From assembly GCA_016721245.1 (NCBI GenBank), contig JADKIQ010000012.1, forward strand, positions 1 through 64,000: DNA of 64,000 bases, in the 5' to 3' direction. The position numbers and the translations under genes are program-made. The notes under the pieces are model-generated. The model was not told where the DNA came from. It was given only the letters and a program-made list of their open reading frames with translations, and searched no databases. Origin of the DNA: Sphingobacteriales bacterium (GTDB taxonomy: Bacteria > Bacteroidota > Bacteroidia > Chitinophagales > JADIYW01). Numbering within the stretch: the first letter of the stretch is position 1; each line of letters starts with the position of its first letter. Below, piece by piece: positions 8,233-18,428 of the stretch.

Positions 8233-10075
8233 TTCTTCGGGGTGAATTTCCTAAAATATCCAATTGACTGATTAATCCTTCCGCAGTATGTTTCTCTTTT
8301 TGTGTGAAATAAAAAACACCCTGATATAAACAAAAAAATACAAAGCTCAGCGTAATAATACAGGTAATGGCAATCAGAAAAAATATCAGATAAACAATAT
8401 CACTGTCTACAAGTTCGCTGTTCAGGTTCATGGTTACCGCTTCATAAATGAGCCAGTAAATGGAAGTGCTGATGAGGAAGAAAAACGCCAGACTCAAGAG
8501 TAAAAAAGATAAATTAATAGCCAGCAAATTGAATAAACCGGATTTGAGCGTCTTTAAAAAAGTGCTGATGAAATTGGTTTTTTGCTGAAAAGGAAAAAAG
8601 AATATAAACGTAAACATAAACTGAGCCGGTATGGCAAAAAACATAGAATAAACACTTAAATTAAAATAAGAAAAAATACCATAAAATATAAGTTGTTCAA
8701 AGAATACAGCAATTATTTTTTTCCAGTTTGTTTTTTGCCATTCATAAAATGAAACGACAGCCTTGTTTTTTTGTTCAGTAAGTTCTTTATAGAAAATATA
8801 ATTTACCTGTAAAGCGATGTAGGCGAATAACACCGGGAGTAAGACACCAAACCAGTTATGTGTATTGCCGATAAAGAAATGATCCAGATTGGAAAGCGAC
8901 CATTGCGTATAATAAATATCTTCCAGTAAATATGTCCTGTTTACAGTCAAGCCGACAGCCGTAATAATGACGGTACTCCAGAATATTGTGGTAAAAAAGA
9001 ATCCGGAATATTTTCTGAATAGCCTGAAGGTGTCCAGTATGATTTCCGATACCTTTTTTATCTGATAAAATTCAAAAGGAGAGAAGTTTTCAGGTAATAC
9101 TTTCTCTGCTTCCAGAATGCGCAGTGTGCCGTTGCGTTTTTTCAACCAGGGCAGATATACGTAGTAGCCCAAAATAAAAAACAAAGAAATCAGGATGAGC
9201 GCGAGTCTCAGTATATCGGGTGCTTTGGTGTAGCGTGTTAAGAAAGATTCAATAATGGCTGCCACAAAAGTGATAGGTAGTACGGAGAAAAATATTTTGG
9301 TAGCTCGCTGTGCGGAGGAAAAGAATGCCTGTGTTCTGCTGAAGGTGCCTGGGAATACGAATCCTTTTCCCAATACAATACCTGCCGCACCACAGATAAC
9401 CATAGCTGAAATTTCCAGTGTGCCATGCAGCCATACCGCTAAAAATGAATCCCAGAACAAGCCGCGTTTAATAAAATAAAACTGAAATGCGGAAAGCATT
9501 AAACCATTGTACAATAAAACCAAAATGGAACCAATCGAAAAAACAAGTCCTGAAAAGAAAGTTCGTACATCCACCATCAGGTTGTTCATCACAATACGGA
9601 TAAACATTTCTACCGGACCACTTTGCTTATATACAGCCATAGGGTCTTTCTTTGCAATGTTTTCTGCGGTCATTTGCATGTAACCATCGCCCAGTATTTT
9701 GTTGGCAAATGCTTCGTCGTGTTTGTAAGTAAGTAAACCAATAGCAATAGAAACCAGCAGCACCACAAATGAAATCAATAATTCTGTCCGGTGGTAATAC
9801 ATAATAGATGGCAAGTCTTCCATCCAGAAATCTTTGATGACCGATTGTTTCTTTTTATTTCTGCTAAAAATTTTATGAAAGATATCCTGTGCCAGATTAT
9901 TCAGATAAACACGTACCGAACGATTGGAATAAAATGTCCGTGCGTACGATAAATCATCGGTGATTTGAATGTAAAGCTTGCTGTACAGATTAGAGTCTTT
10001 ATGCTTGCTTTTTGATAAACTTTCAAAGTCTGCCCACTTCTTTTTATTTTGTTGTATGAATTTGGTTTCCTTCAT
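8216..10075 (-). CDS. SpoIIM (stage II sporulation M) family protein with an extra C-terminal membrane domain
   Basis: A 619-aa polytopic membrane protein. Residues about 95-310 match the SpoIIM/DUF95 family: a long loop, then NNLMVDVRTFFSGL, AVWLHGTLEISAMVICGAAG and LGKGFVFPG. This organism cannot be assumed to sporulate; in Bacteroidota the family travels with RDD, DUF4129, DUF4350, MoxR and DUF58 genes. The C-terminal 280 residues add about six more hydrophobic segments and resemble the separate membrane protein often encoded next to SpoIIM, so this looks like a fusion. It is the first gene of the operon, with the divergent RDD gene 100 bases away. Confidence 0.8.
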   Translation of the reverse strand: MKETKFIQQNKKKWADFESLSKSKHKDSNLYSKLYIQITDDLSYARTFYSNRSVRVYLNNLAQDIFHKIFSRNKKKQSVIKDFWMEDLPSIMYYHRTELLISFVVLLVSIAIGLLTYKHDEAFANKILGDGYMQMTAENIAKKDPMAVYKQSGPVEMFIRIVMNNLMVDVRTFFSGLVFSIGSILVLLYNGLMLSAFQFYFIKRGLFWDSFLAVWLHGTLEISAMVICGAAGIVLGKGFVFPGTFSRTQAFFSSAQRATKIFFSVLPITFVAAIIESFLTRYTKAPDILRLALILISLFFILGYYVYLPWLKKRNGTLRILEAEKVLPENFSPFEFYQIKKVSEIILDTFRLFRKYSGFFFTTIFWSTVIITAVGLTVNRTYLLEDIYYTQWSLSNLDHFFIGNTHNWFGVLLPVLFAYIALQVNYIFYKELTEQKNKAVVSFYEWQKTNWKKIIAVFFEQLIFYGIFSYFNLSVYSMFFAIPAQFMFTFIFFFPFQQKTNFISTFLKTLKSGLFNLLAINLSFLLLSLAFFFLISTSIYWLIYEAVTMNLNSELVDSDIVYLIFFLIAITCIITLSFVFFCLYQGVFYFTQKEKHTAEGLISQLDILGNSPRRNVLQK

Positions 10076-10175
10076 TCGTTGTCTAAAATAATAAAATTAT
10101 TCAATTGTTTTTTTGAGATTTTTAAGATTTTTATACAGATTAGTTGTTACTTATTACTTTTTACTATATTTAGGC

Positions 10176-10913
10176 ATGGCAAAAATTGACGTCACCACTA
10201 CCCAAAATGTAACGATTCAGTATGAAACCGCAGGTTTTCTCTGGCGTTTTATTGCCTGGTTGATAGATACTTCTGCAATCTCGGTATTTTTCTTTGCCAG
10301 TATTTATTTATTTTTTTCTTTCGGATCATCAATAGATTCTGAATTGAAAATTGCCATTTTTAGTGCCGTTTTTACCATCATAAAATTTTCTTATTCTTTA
10401 TTGATAGAAATGTTTACCAACGGACAGAGCATTGGTAAAAAGATAGTGGGTATTGTGGTGATAAAACTAAACGGCAATGCACTGGAAACAAGTGATTACC
10501 TGATTCGCTGGGCTTACCGCATGGTAGATTTTGGTATGTCTTTCTTCTCCGTAGGAACGATTTCTGTTTTAATGAGCGAAAAAAATCAGCGTTTAGGGGA
10601 TATGATTGCCAATACCACGGTGGTTAAACTGAAACCCGACAGAATTGTGACACTGGACGATTTGCAGAACTTACCGGATAAAGAAGATTATATACCGAAA
10701 TATCCACAGGTAGTAAGATATAATGATGAAGAAATGCTGGCCTTGAAAAATTTACTGGTACGTTATCAGCAATTTAGAAACAATACATACAATGATATAT
10801 TGCATACCACTGTCGTTAAGTTAAAAGAACAAATGGGGCTGGAAGAAATACGGATGGATGATGTGAGTTTTCTGCGGGAGATTATAAGTGAATATGTTAT
10901 ACTAACAAGGTAA
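10176..10913 (+). CDS. RDD family protein
   Basis: A 245-aa RDD membrane protein. The frame stays open upstream to 10113, but residues before the ATG at 10176 are unlike a coding start and the intergenic ATTACTTTTTACT-type repeat lies there, so 10176 is chosen (MAKIDVTTTQNVTIQYE). Three hydrophobic segments occur in the first 130 residues, with GFLWRFIAWLIDTSAI and QSIGKKIVGIVVIKL as the family signature, and the last 80 residues form a charged, probably cytoplasmic tail. It is divergent from the SpoIIM-DUF58 operon and is the expected sixth member of that system. Confidence 0.85.
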   Translation: MAKIDVTTTQNVTIQYETAGFLWRFIAWLIDTSAISVFFFASIYLFFSFGSSIDSELKIAIFSAVFTIIKFSYSLLIEMFTNGQSIGKKIVGIVVIKLNGNALETSDYLIRWAYRMVDFGMSFFSVGTISVLMSEKNQRLGDMIANTTVVKLKPDRIVTLDDLQNLPDKEDYIPKYPQVVRYNDEEMLALKNLLVRYQQFRNNTYNDILHTTVVKLKEQMGLEEIRMDDVSFLREIISEYVILTR

Positions 10914-10944
10914 ATTATTCGTAATTATGAATTTTTTATAAAAT

Positions 10945-10974
10945 AAAAAAACCACGAGCATGCTCGTGGTTTTA
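10945..10974. terminator. Bidirectional intrinsic terminator
   Basis: The perfect 20-base palindrome ACCACGAGCATGCTCGTGGT (10951-10970) has an A-run on its left and a T-run on its right. It lies between the convergent RDD and DUF1573 genes and can serve both. Confidence 0.85.
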
Positions 10975-10992
10975 TATTTAAAACGAAACTAA

Positions 10993-11613
10993 TTATTTAG
11001 TAGTCGTTTTCTTTACTGTAGTTGTTGTTTTCTTAGCTGTTGATGTAGTTTTCTTTACTGGTGTGGTAGTTTTTTTAACCGCTGTAGTTGTTTTCTTAGT
11101 AGTAGTAGTAGCTGCTTTAACTGGTGTAGTTGTAGCTGCAGTTGTAACTGCCGGAGCCGTTGTCGGAATGATAGAACTTGGTTCAGTAGCACTTGGTGCT
11201 ACTGCCGGAGCTTCTACAGTTCCGCTGATTTTTAAAACTACAGGAGAGTTTTTAGCGTTAGAGTTAACTGTTACGCTTTTAGAGAAAGGTCCAACTCTGT
11301 GTGTGTCATAGTGAACTTTAATTTCTGCAGTTTTACCCGGCATGATTGGTTCTTTAGGATACGTTGGTACTGTACATCCGCAAGAGCCGTGTGCTTCACT
11401 GATAACGATAGGTGTACTGCCTGTGTTTTTGAAAGTAAATACTCTGTTACCATCTGCATCTTGTTTGATAGTGCCATAGTCAATAGCGTCTTTTGTAAAC
11501 TCCATTGTTGGTGCATTAGGATCTGGTGCTACAGCAGCAGGTACTACTGGTTCTTGTGCAAATACTCCAAAAGTAGTTGCCATCATTGTTAGTGCTAAGA
11601 ATAATTTTTTCAT
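10993..11613 (-). CDS. DUF1573 exported protein with a Thr/Lys-repeat tail
   Basis: A 206-aa protein with a signal peptide (residues 1-19), then a DUF1573 domain at about 33-135. The domain contains DYGTIKQDADGNRVFTFKNT, the hallmark GSCGCTVPTYPKEPI and the strand AEIKVHYDT, giving an ASPM/SPD-2/Hydin-like immunoglobulin fold common in Bacteroidota envelopes. From about residue 155 it becomes an Ala/Thr/Lys tail built of KKTTT(A/P/T)V units, basic and probably disordered. The repeat is near-identical at DNA level, so its length may vary between strains. It is monocistronic, with terminator 10945-10974 behind it. Confidence 0.85.
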   Translation of the reverse strand: MKKLFLALTMMATTFGVFAQEPVVPAAVAPDPNAPTMEFTKDAIDYGTIKQDADGNRVFTFKNTGSTPIVISEAHGSCGCTVPTYPKEPIMPGKTAEIKVHYDTHRVGPFSKSVTVNSNAKNSPVVLKISGTVEAPAVAPSATEPSSIIPTTAPAVTTAATTTPVKAATTTTKKTTTAVKKTTTPVKKTTSTAKKTTTTVKKTTTK

Positions 11614-11730
11614 GTTCGTTTTTTTTAATTACAATAACAAATGTAATGCCTTTTTAGTATACATCGCCTGAATTGCTAAAAATTTTAAGTATAGTTTAAC
11701 AAATTTCAGCTAATCTTTAAAAAACTAAGG

Positions 11731-11738
11731 TATATTTG
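11731..11738 (+). promoter_or_regulatory. Bacteroidota-type -7 element (TATATTTG)
   Basis: TATATTTG fits the TAnnTTTG consensus and ends 15 bases before the ATG of the porin-like gene, leaving a short leader. No clear -33 TTTG is seen at the expected distance. Confidence 0.5.
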
Positions 11739-11753
11739 TCTTAAATTCTACAA

Positions 11754-12413
11754 ATGTACAGGTCATTAGGATTCTTTATTATTAGTGTGATGTTGCTTTT
11801 ATCTGCAAAAGCAGAGGTAGGTGTTTCTGTTGGTGCCAGAGCAGGTTTTAATATAGCTCATTTACGAAAATTTACGCCACCGGATTTGTACAAAAAAAGA
11901 GTGACATTGGGTTCTGATTTAGCCGCTGTATTGCGTATCGATTTTAATAAATATATCGGTTTGCAAACAGAAGTGGAATTTACCCAGAAAGGACAAGCGT
12001 GGAAACGCACGCAGGATTCAGTAAAATATGTATCTAAGTTTGTTTTAAATTACATTCAGTTTCCGGTGCTGGCCGTAGCCAGAGTGGGAAGTGAAAAAGT
12101 GAAAGGTGTTTTTTATCTGGGACCTTATTTTGCTTATTGGGCAGGTGGTTACGGACAAAGTTCCGTTTCGGTAGACAAGCAATCCAAAAATTCCACCACA
12201 GAGAGATATGTCTTTACTAAAAACGATATGCGTTTTGATGTAGGGTTGGTTACTGGTGCAGGAGCTACCTTTAAAGTTGGAAAAGGCTGGATAGAAGTGA
12301 CGGCCCGTCATAATCTGGGCTTGCTGAGTACCACCAAAAAGAACACAGGACTGACCAAAACCTACAACTGTAATTTCAACCTTTCCCTTGGCTATTTATA
12401 TACAATCAAGTAG
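11754..12413 (+). CDS. Porin family outer-membrane beta-barrel protein
   Basis: A 219-aa protein with a signal peptide ending near SAKA/EVG (residue 21). The mature part opens VGVSVGARAGFNIAHL and continues with amphipathic strands, including KYIGLQTEVEFTQKGQAWKR, LNYIQFPVLAVARVG, GVFYLGPYFAYWAGG and FDVGLVTGAGATFKVG. It ends in a hydrophobic strand LSLGYLYTIK, as expected for an 8-strand barrel inserted by Bam. This is the PorT/outer-membrane beta-barrel family abundant in Bacteroidota; the cargo is unknown. It stands alone with its own -7 element. Confidence 0.82.
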   Translation: MYRSLGFFIISVMLLLSAKAEVGVSVGARAGFNIAHLRKFTPPDLYKKRVTLGSDLAAVLRIDFNKYIGLQTEVEFTQKGQAWKRTQDSVKYVSKFVLNYIQFPVLAVARVGSEKVKGVFYLGPYFAYWAGGYGQSSVSVDKQSKNSTTERYVFTKNDMRFDVGLVTGAGATFKVGKGWIEVTARHNLGLLSTTKKNTGLTKTYNCNFNLSLGYLYTIK

Positions 12414-12550
12414 CATTCAATCACTTATTTCTTATTAAACCATGTGGAAAAATTTACCCGTTTTTCCAGTACTATAATAATACATTTGCTTGTTGGCTAA
12501 GAACCTGTATGGAACTTACGACTCATTGCTCACGACTTACGACTTAAATT

Positions 12551-14421
12551 ATGGCTGAAGTTCAATATACCGAAGAAAATATACGTTCACTCGACTGGAA
12601 AGAACATATTCGTCTTCGTCCCGGTATGTACATCGGGAAACTTGGAGACGGCACCGCGCCGGACGATGGAATTTACGTGCTGCTGAAAGAAATCATCGAC
12701 AACTCCATTGATGAGTTTGTGATGGGACACGGAAAACAAATCGACATTTCCATCAAAGATAAAGTGGTGACCGTTCGTGATTATGGACGAGGCATTCCCT
12801 TGGGTTCTGTAATCGATTGTGTTTCTAAAATTAACACCGGTGGTAAATACGATTCCCGTGCATTTCAGAAATCCGTTGGGTTAAATGGCGTGGGAACAAA
12901 AGCCGTGAACGCACTTTCTTCTTTCTTTAAAGTGGAATCGTTTCGTGATGGTGAAACCAAAGTAGCTGAGTTTGATAAAGGCGAATTGGTTCACGATCAT
13001 AAAATTGCCAAAACAACAGAGAGAAACGGTACGAAATTTCAGTTTAATGCGGATAATACCATTTTAAAAACTTCCATTTTGTTTCAGAATTTATAGATGA
13101 GCAATTATGGAATTATGCGTATCTGAATGCGGGGCTGACGATAAATTTCAATGGTAATAAATTTGTTTCCAAAGATGGTCTGAAGGATTTGCTGACCAAG
13201 AAAACGAATGAAGCAGAATTACGTTATCCAATTATTCATTTAAAAGATACGGATATTGAAATTGCGTTGACGCACAACAGCCAGTACGGTGAAGAATACT
13301 ATTCGTTTGTAAACGGACAATATACTACACAAGGCGGTACGCATCTCGCGGCTTTCAAAGAAGCGATTGTAAAAACCGTTCGAGAGTTTTATAAAAAACA
13401 ATTTGAAGCATCCGATATCCGTCAGGCAATTGTAGGTGCCATTTCCGTGCGGGTGCAGGAACCGGTGTTTGAATCTCAAACCAAAACGAAATTAGGCTCG
13501 CAAAATATGTGGGAGAACGGACCAAGTTTGAAATCTTTTGTGAATGATTTTGTAAAAGACAAACTGGATTCTTTCCTGCATAAAAACCAAACGATTGCAG
13601 AGGCATTGTTAAAACGTATTCAACAATCAGAACGCGAGCGCAAGGATTTATCCGGCATCCGTAAACTGGCAAACGAACGTGCAAAATCTGCCAACCTGCA
13701 CAATAAAAAATTGCGCGACTGCAGAGTACATTATTCTGATGAAAAAAACGAACTGCATGCAGAAACGACTTTGTTTATTACAGAAGGAGATTCAGCATCC
13801 GGATCTATCACAAAAGCACGTAATCCTCAAACCCAGGCGGTATTCTCTTTGCGTGGTAAGCCATTGAATTGTTACGGTCTCACTAAGAAAATTGTGTACC
13901 AGAACGAAGAATTTAACTTATTGCAGCATGCACTGGATATTGAAGAAGATGTAGAGAATTTACGCTACAACAACGTGGTGATTGCTACCGATGCCGATGT
14001 AGACGGTATGCACATTCGCTTATTGCTCATGACGTTCTTCCTGCAATTCTTTCCGGAGTTGGTAAAAAAAGGTCACCTGTATGTACTGAATACTCCTTTG
14101 TTTCGTGTACGTGATAAAAAAGAAACCATTTATTGTTATTCCGATCAGGAAAGATTAAAAGCAATAGCCAAGTTAAAAGGGAAGCCGGAGATTACCCGTT
14201 TCAAAGGGTTGGGTGAAATTTCACCGAATGAATTTGAGCAGTTTATCGGCAGAGATATACGACTGGAACCGGTCGTTTTAAAAAGTAATCAGAGTATCGA
14301 GCAATTGCTGGAGTACTATATGGGAAAAAATACACCGGACCGTCAGATTTTTATCATCAATAATTTGAAGATTGAAAAAGATGAAATCATTGAAGATCCG
14401 GTGCCGGTAGCAGAAGTTTAA
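12551..14421 (+). CDS. parE: DNA topoisomerase IV subunit B, interrupted by one frameshift
   Basis: The ATPase subunit of topoisomerase IV, about 623 aa once the frame is joined. The 5' frame (12551-13096) carries the GHKL motifs EIIDNSIDEF, DYGRGIPLG and GLNGVGTKAVNALS. The 3' frame holds the transducer and the Toprim motifs FITEGDSASGS and DADVDGMHIR. The frames join by a -1 shift at ATTTTAAAAAC (13061-13071), after which NFHFVSEFIDEQLWNYAYLN continues the protein. One T is probably missing, since relatives have Phe where Leu is read. It lies just upstream of parC. Topoisomerase IV is essential, so sequence error is the first explanation. Confidence 0.9.
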
Positions 14422-14440
14422 CATAAACAGAGAGTAAAGA

Positions 14441-17024
14441 ATGTCAACAGAAGAATTTAACGAACAAAACAGCCACATCACCACGATTGATGGTTTATAT
14501 GAAAACTGGTTTTTAGATTACGCATCGTATGTAATCTTAGAACGTGCCGTTCCGGCTTTATATGATGGCTTTAAACCCGTACAGCGCCGTATCCTGCACG
14601 CCATGAAAGAAATGGACGATGGGCGTTACAATAAAGTGGCGAATATCGTGGGAAGTACGATGCAGTATCACCCGCACGGCGATGCCAGTATCAACGATGC
14701 TATTGTAAACATTGGGCAGAAAGATTTACTGATAGATTGTCAGGAAACTGGGGCGATATACGAACAGGCGATAATGCAGCAGCAGCGCGTTATATTGAAG
14801 CTCGTCTTTCCAAGTTTGCACTGGAAGTAGTATTCAATGAAGACATCACAAAATGGCAATTATCGTACGACGGAAGAAAGAGAGAGCCGGAACAATTACC
14901 GGTAAAGTTTCCGTTGTTGTTAGCACAAGGTGCGGAAGGTATTGCTGTGGGATTGTCCACCAAAGTTATGTCGCATAATTTCTGCGAACTGATTGATGCA
15001 TCCATAAAATATTTGCGCAAAGAACCGTTTGAGTTATATCCTGATTTCTTAACGGGAGGTTTGGTAGATGTTCGGGAATACAACGATGGAAAACGAGGCG
15101 GCCGTATTCGGGTGCGTGCAAAAGTAGAGATCGTTGACAAGAAAACGCTGAAGATTACAGAGATTCCCTTTGGTACTACCACATCTGATTTGATTGATTC
15201 CATCTTAAACGCAAATGAGAAAGGGAAAATTAAAATCAAAAAGTAATTGATAATACGGCAAAAGAAGTTGAAATTTTAATTGAATTGCAGCCGCAGGTGT
15301 CTCCGAGTGTTACCGTAGATGCCTTGTATGCCTTTTCCGATTGTGAATTATCTATCTCGCCGAATACCTGTGTGATTATTGATGATAAGCCACATTTTAT
15401 CGGAGCCTCCGATGCTTTGCGTTTATCTACAGATACGACGTTGATGTTACTGAAACGCGAACTGGAAATTCAATTGCAGGAGCTGGAAGATAAATGGCAT
15501 TTCTCTTCATTGGAGAAAATATTTATTGAAAATAAAATTTACCGGGATATAGAAGAAGAAGAAACCTGGGAAGGCGTTATTAAAGCAATTGATAAAGGAT
15601 TGACACCGTTCAAGAAATTATTGATGCGTGAAGTGACGGAAGAAGATATCGTTCGTTTAACTGAAATAAAAATCAAGCGCATTTCTAAATTCGATAAGAA
15701 GAAAGCGGATGAGTATATCAAAGGGCTGGAAGGTGAAATGGAAGAGACAAAGAAAAATCTGAAGTCTTTGACCAAACACGCCATTAAATACTTTGAAGAT
15801 TTATTGAAGAAATATGGAAAAGGAAAAGAACGTAAAACGGAGATTGCCATTTTTAATACGGTGGAAATCAAAACAGTTGCAGCCAATAATGAAAAATTGT
15901 ATGTAAACCGTGCGAAAGGTTTTATCGGCTTCGGAAAAGATTTAAAGAAAGAAGAATTTGTATCCGAATGTTCTGACATCGACGACATCATTGCGTTTAT
16001 GAAAGACGGTACGATGAAAGTGGTGCGCAACTCGGAGAAAGTGTTTGTCGGGAAAGATATTATCCATGTGGCTGTCTGGAAGAAGAACGATGAGCGTACT
16101 ACCTACAATGCCGTTTACCTGGATGGTAAAAGCGGAACGAGTTATGCCAAACGTTTTAACGTCACATCCATCACACGTGATAAAGAATATCCGATTACAC
16201 AGGGCAATCCTAAATCGAAAGTGCTGTATTTTTCTGTCAACCCAAACGGGGAAGCGGAAAGTTGCAGCGTAGTATTGTCGCCTGCCTGCAGTGCGCGCAA
16301 CAAAGTATTTGAATTTGATTTTTATAACCTCGATATCAAAGGCAGAGGCTCGGTTGGAAATATCGTGACGAAATATCCGGTGAAAAAGATAGAACAAAAG
16401 ACAAAAGGCAGAACAACGCTTGGCGGTGTGGAAATCTGGCTGGATGACACGGTTGGCCGTTTGAATATTGACAAACGCGGCCGTTACTTAGGTTCCTTCC
16501 AGAATGAAGATAAGATATTAGTAGTTCTGAAATCAGGGGAATACTATTTAACTAATTTTGATTTAACGAACCGGTATGCCATGAATGAAGTGGTGGCGGT
16601 TGATAAATTATATCCGACGACGACCATTTCTGCCGTTCATTATTCGGATGCTAAGAAATGCAATTATGTAAAACGTTTCCAGATTGAAACCACTTCAATA
16701 GATACCAAGAACAATTTCATTTCAGATGAGAATAATGCAAAACTGGTGTTTGCCACCTTGTTCTCTAATCCAACGGTAGAGTATACTATGGATTTAGGAA
16801 AAGGAAAAGTAAGTGAGCCGGAAACCGTTAATTTAGTGGAGTTTATAGAAGTGAAAGGCTGGAAGGCAATTGGTAATAAACTCAGCGGCGGAACGATAAA
16901 AGAGATGGAGCTGGTGGAAGCTCCGCAAGACGAAGAGGATGAACAAAGTGCCAATTTTGATGTTGATTTTGAAATCACCAACTTAAAAGATAAAACAGAA
17001 CCGGAACAAGGCGAGTTGTTTTGA
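14441..17024 (+). CDS. parC: DNA topoisomerase IV subunit A, interrupted by two frameshifts
   Basis: The DNA breakage-reunion subunit, about 861 aa when repaired. The first part has LDYASYVILERAVPALYDG and the quinolone-region HPHGDASI. At about 14744 the frame breaks where CAGGAAACTGG should read CAGGGAAACTGG; the next frame resumes GNWGDIRTGDNAAAARYIEA, which holds the active-site Tyr of the AARYIEAR motif. A second break at the A5 run 15238-15242 lacks one A, after which VIDNTAKEVEILIELQP continues. The C-terminal beta-propeller is complete and ends in an acidic tail. It starts 19 bases after parE and is presumably co-transcribed. Both breaks are one-base deficits. Confidence 0.9.
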
Positions 17025-17029
17025 TTAAT

Positions 17030-17406
17030 TTGAAAATTTGAAAATGAGATAATTTGAAAATCAAATTTTGAATGTGAAATTAATAGTTGAAAATAAGCTA
17101 TTGTCTGTATCTTGGATATTATATTCTTTTCTATGGTTGTACTTAATCATTTTTGCATTTAGAAAAGAATACGATAATAATTTTGCCGGTGCTTATTATT
17201 TTTTATTTGTAGGTTTCTTTTATTTTTCTTTTTTAGCTGTTTTTTTATTAGGATTAATACTTGCTGCTATATTTAATAAAGAGAAAAGAAAATTTTATCT
17301 ACTAAACATTCCATTTTTATTTTTACCAATTTTAATTGAAATAATAATGGAGAATATAAAATAATATTCATTTCAGATTTTCAAATCAGCTAATTTTCAA
17401 ATTAAA
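17030..17406. repeat. Inverted AATTTGAAAAT repeats bracketing a small gene
   Basis: To the left (17030-17066) AATTTGAAAAT occurs about three times, spaced by TTGAAAATGAGA-type sequence. To the right (17372-17406) the complement ATTTTCAAATT occurs about twice (GATTTTCAAATC, TAATTTTCAAATTA). The 99-codon ORF 17068-17364 lies exactly between the two inverted blocks. Dispersed short repeats of this kind occur in several Bacteroidota genomes; whether this is such a family needs the full genome. Confidence 0.5.
17068..17364 (+). CDS. Small hypothetical membrane protein
   Basis: A 98-aa protein from a TTG start with three hydrophobic segments (about residues 14-32, 41-72 and 80-96) and almost no soluble part. 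It is much more AT-rich than parC and the hydrolase on either side and is framed by inverted AATTTGAAAAT repeats. No family is recognised. It may be a lineage-specific orphan or an acquired insertion. Confidence 0.5.
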   Translation: MNVKLIVENKLLSVSWILYSFLWLYLIIFAFRKEYDNNFAGAYYFLFVGFFYFSFLAVFLLGLILAAIFNKEKRKFYLLNIPFLFLPILIEIIMENIK

Positions 17407-17408
17407 TA

Positions 17409-18428
17409 ATGGATTCACTCACACATATCGTCGTTGGCGGCACTCGGAGAACTTACCTTAGGTAAAAGCTTGGCAACAAGGCAATTATTGCCGGAGCTAT
17501 TGCCAATACCATCCCGGATTTTGATGTATTCTTTACCGGTTTAGCAAGTTCGCCTGCAGCTGCACTACACATTCACCGCAGTTATACACATGCTTTTTTT
17601 ACGCATCCGTTTATGGCATTGCCTGCGGCATATCTTGCGTACATAATTTTCAGGAAAGAAATTTCATATGTAAAATGGTACATGTTTTTCCTGCTGGGTT
17701 TTTTAACGCATGTTTTGATGGATGGCGGCACCGCCTATGGTACACAAATGTTTCTGCCGTTCACTAATAAATTAATCAGCTGGAATAATTTAGCGGTGGT
17801 AGATCCCTTGTTTACGCTGCCGGGTATACTATTCTTTTTAGTGGTTTTCTTTATGAAGAAAGTTAACCCGTTAAGACGAAAATTAGCTGCGGGAAGTTTA
17901 GCATTGAGTTTGTTGTATCTGGGTACAGCGACCGTAAATAAATTTAATTCAGCAGCAGTTTTCAAACAAAATATGCAGGAACAACATATCCGCTACGATG
18001 ATTTAACGAGCACTCCAACTATGTTTACGTCCTGGTTGTGGAATATGGTAGCCTACGATGATTCCACCTTATATCTAAGTGAATATTCTGTTTTTCAGCA
18101 AGAAAAAAAAGTAGATATCGTTGCTGTAAAACGCCACACGGAACTACTGAAACCCATTGAACAAAGCTATGCCGCAGAAACGGCAATATGGTTTAGTCAG
18201 GGAAAGTATTTTGTACAACAAGGCACCGGCGATACACTTGATTTTTTCATTACAAAATGGGGGCGTGGCGACTTTACCAGTACCGAACCCAAAAAGATGT
18301 TTCCGTTTTACAGTAAAGTATATACTGATAAAACAGGAGTAACCTTTAAAACCATTGAACCTGATTTCACTTCAGCAGATTTTAGTAAGTATTTTTCTTT
18401 GATTCACAACAGAATATTCGGTCATTAA
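17409..18428 (+). pseudogene. YdjM-type metal-dependent hydrolase (membrane), 5' end frameshifted
   Basis: The family is the membrane-bound 'LexA-binding, inner membrane-associated hydrolase' group (DUF457). The start MDSLTHIVVG is at ATG 17409, and DHIVGA-like residues, IPDFDVFFTG, HRSYTHAFFTHP and FLTHVLMDGGTAYG preserve the metal-ligand His/Asp pattern. Two indels break the first 25 codons. Near 17430 (GTTGGCGGCACTC) the reading GALGELTLGKSL needs a shift, and near 17473 one G is missing in TTGGCAACAAGG (expected GNKAIIAGAI). From about 17490 the frame is open to the stop, with about four membrane segments in the N-terminal half and a soluble tail of about 160 residues. Gene decay or sequence error are both possible. 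Confidence 0.72.

Noticed and set aside
8216..10075. Evidence for sporulation from the SpoIIM protein
   Set aside because: SpoIIM-family proteins occur widely in non-spore-formers with MoxR operons, and no other sporulation gene is seen.
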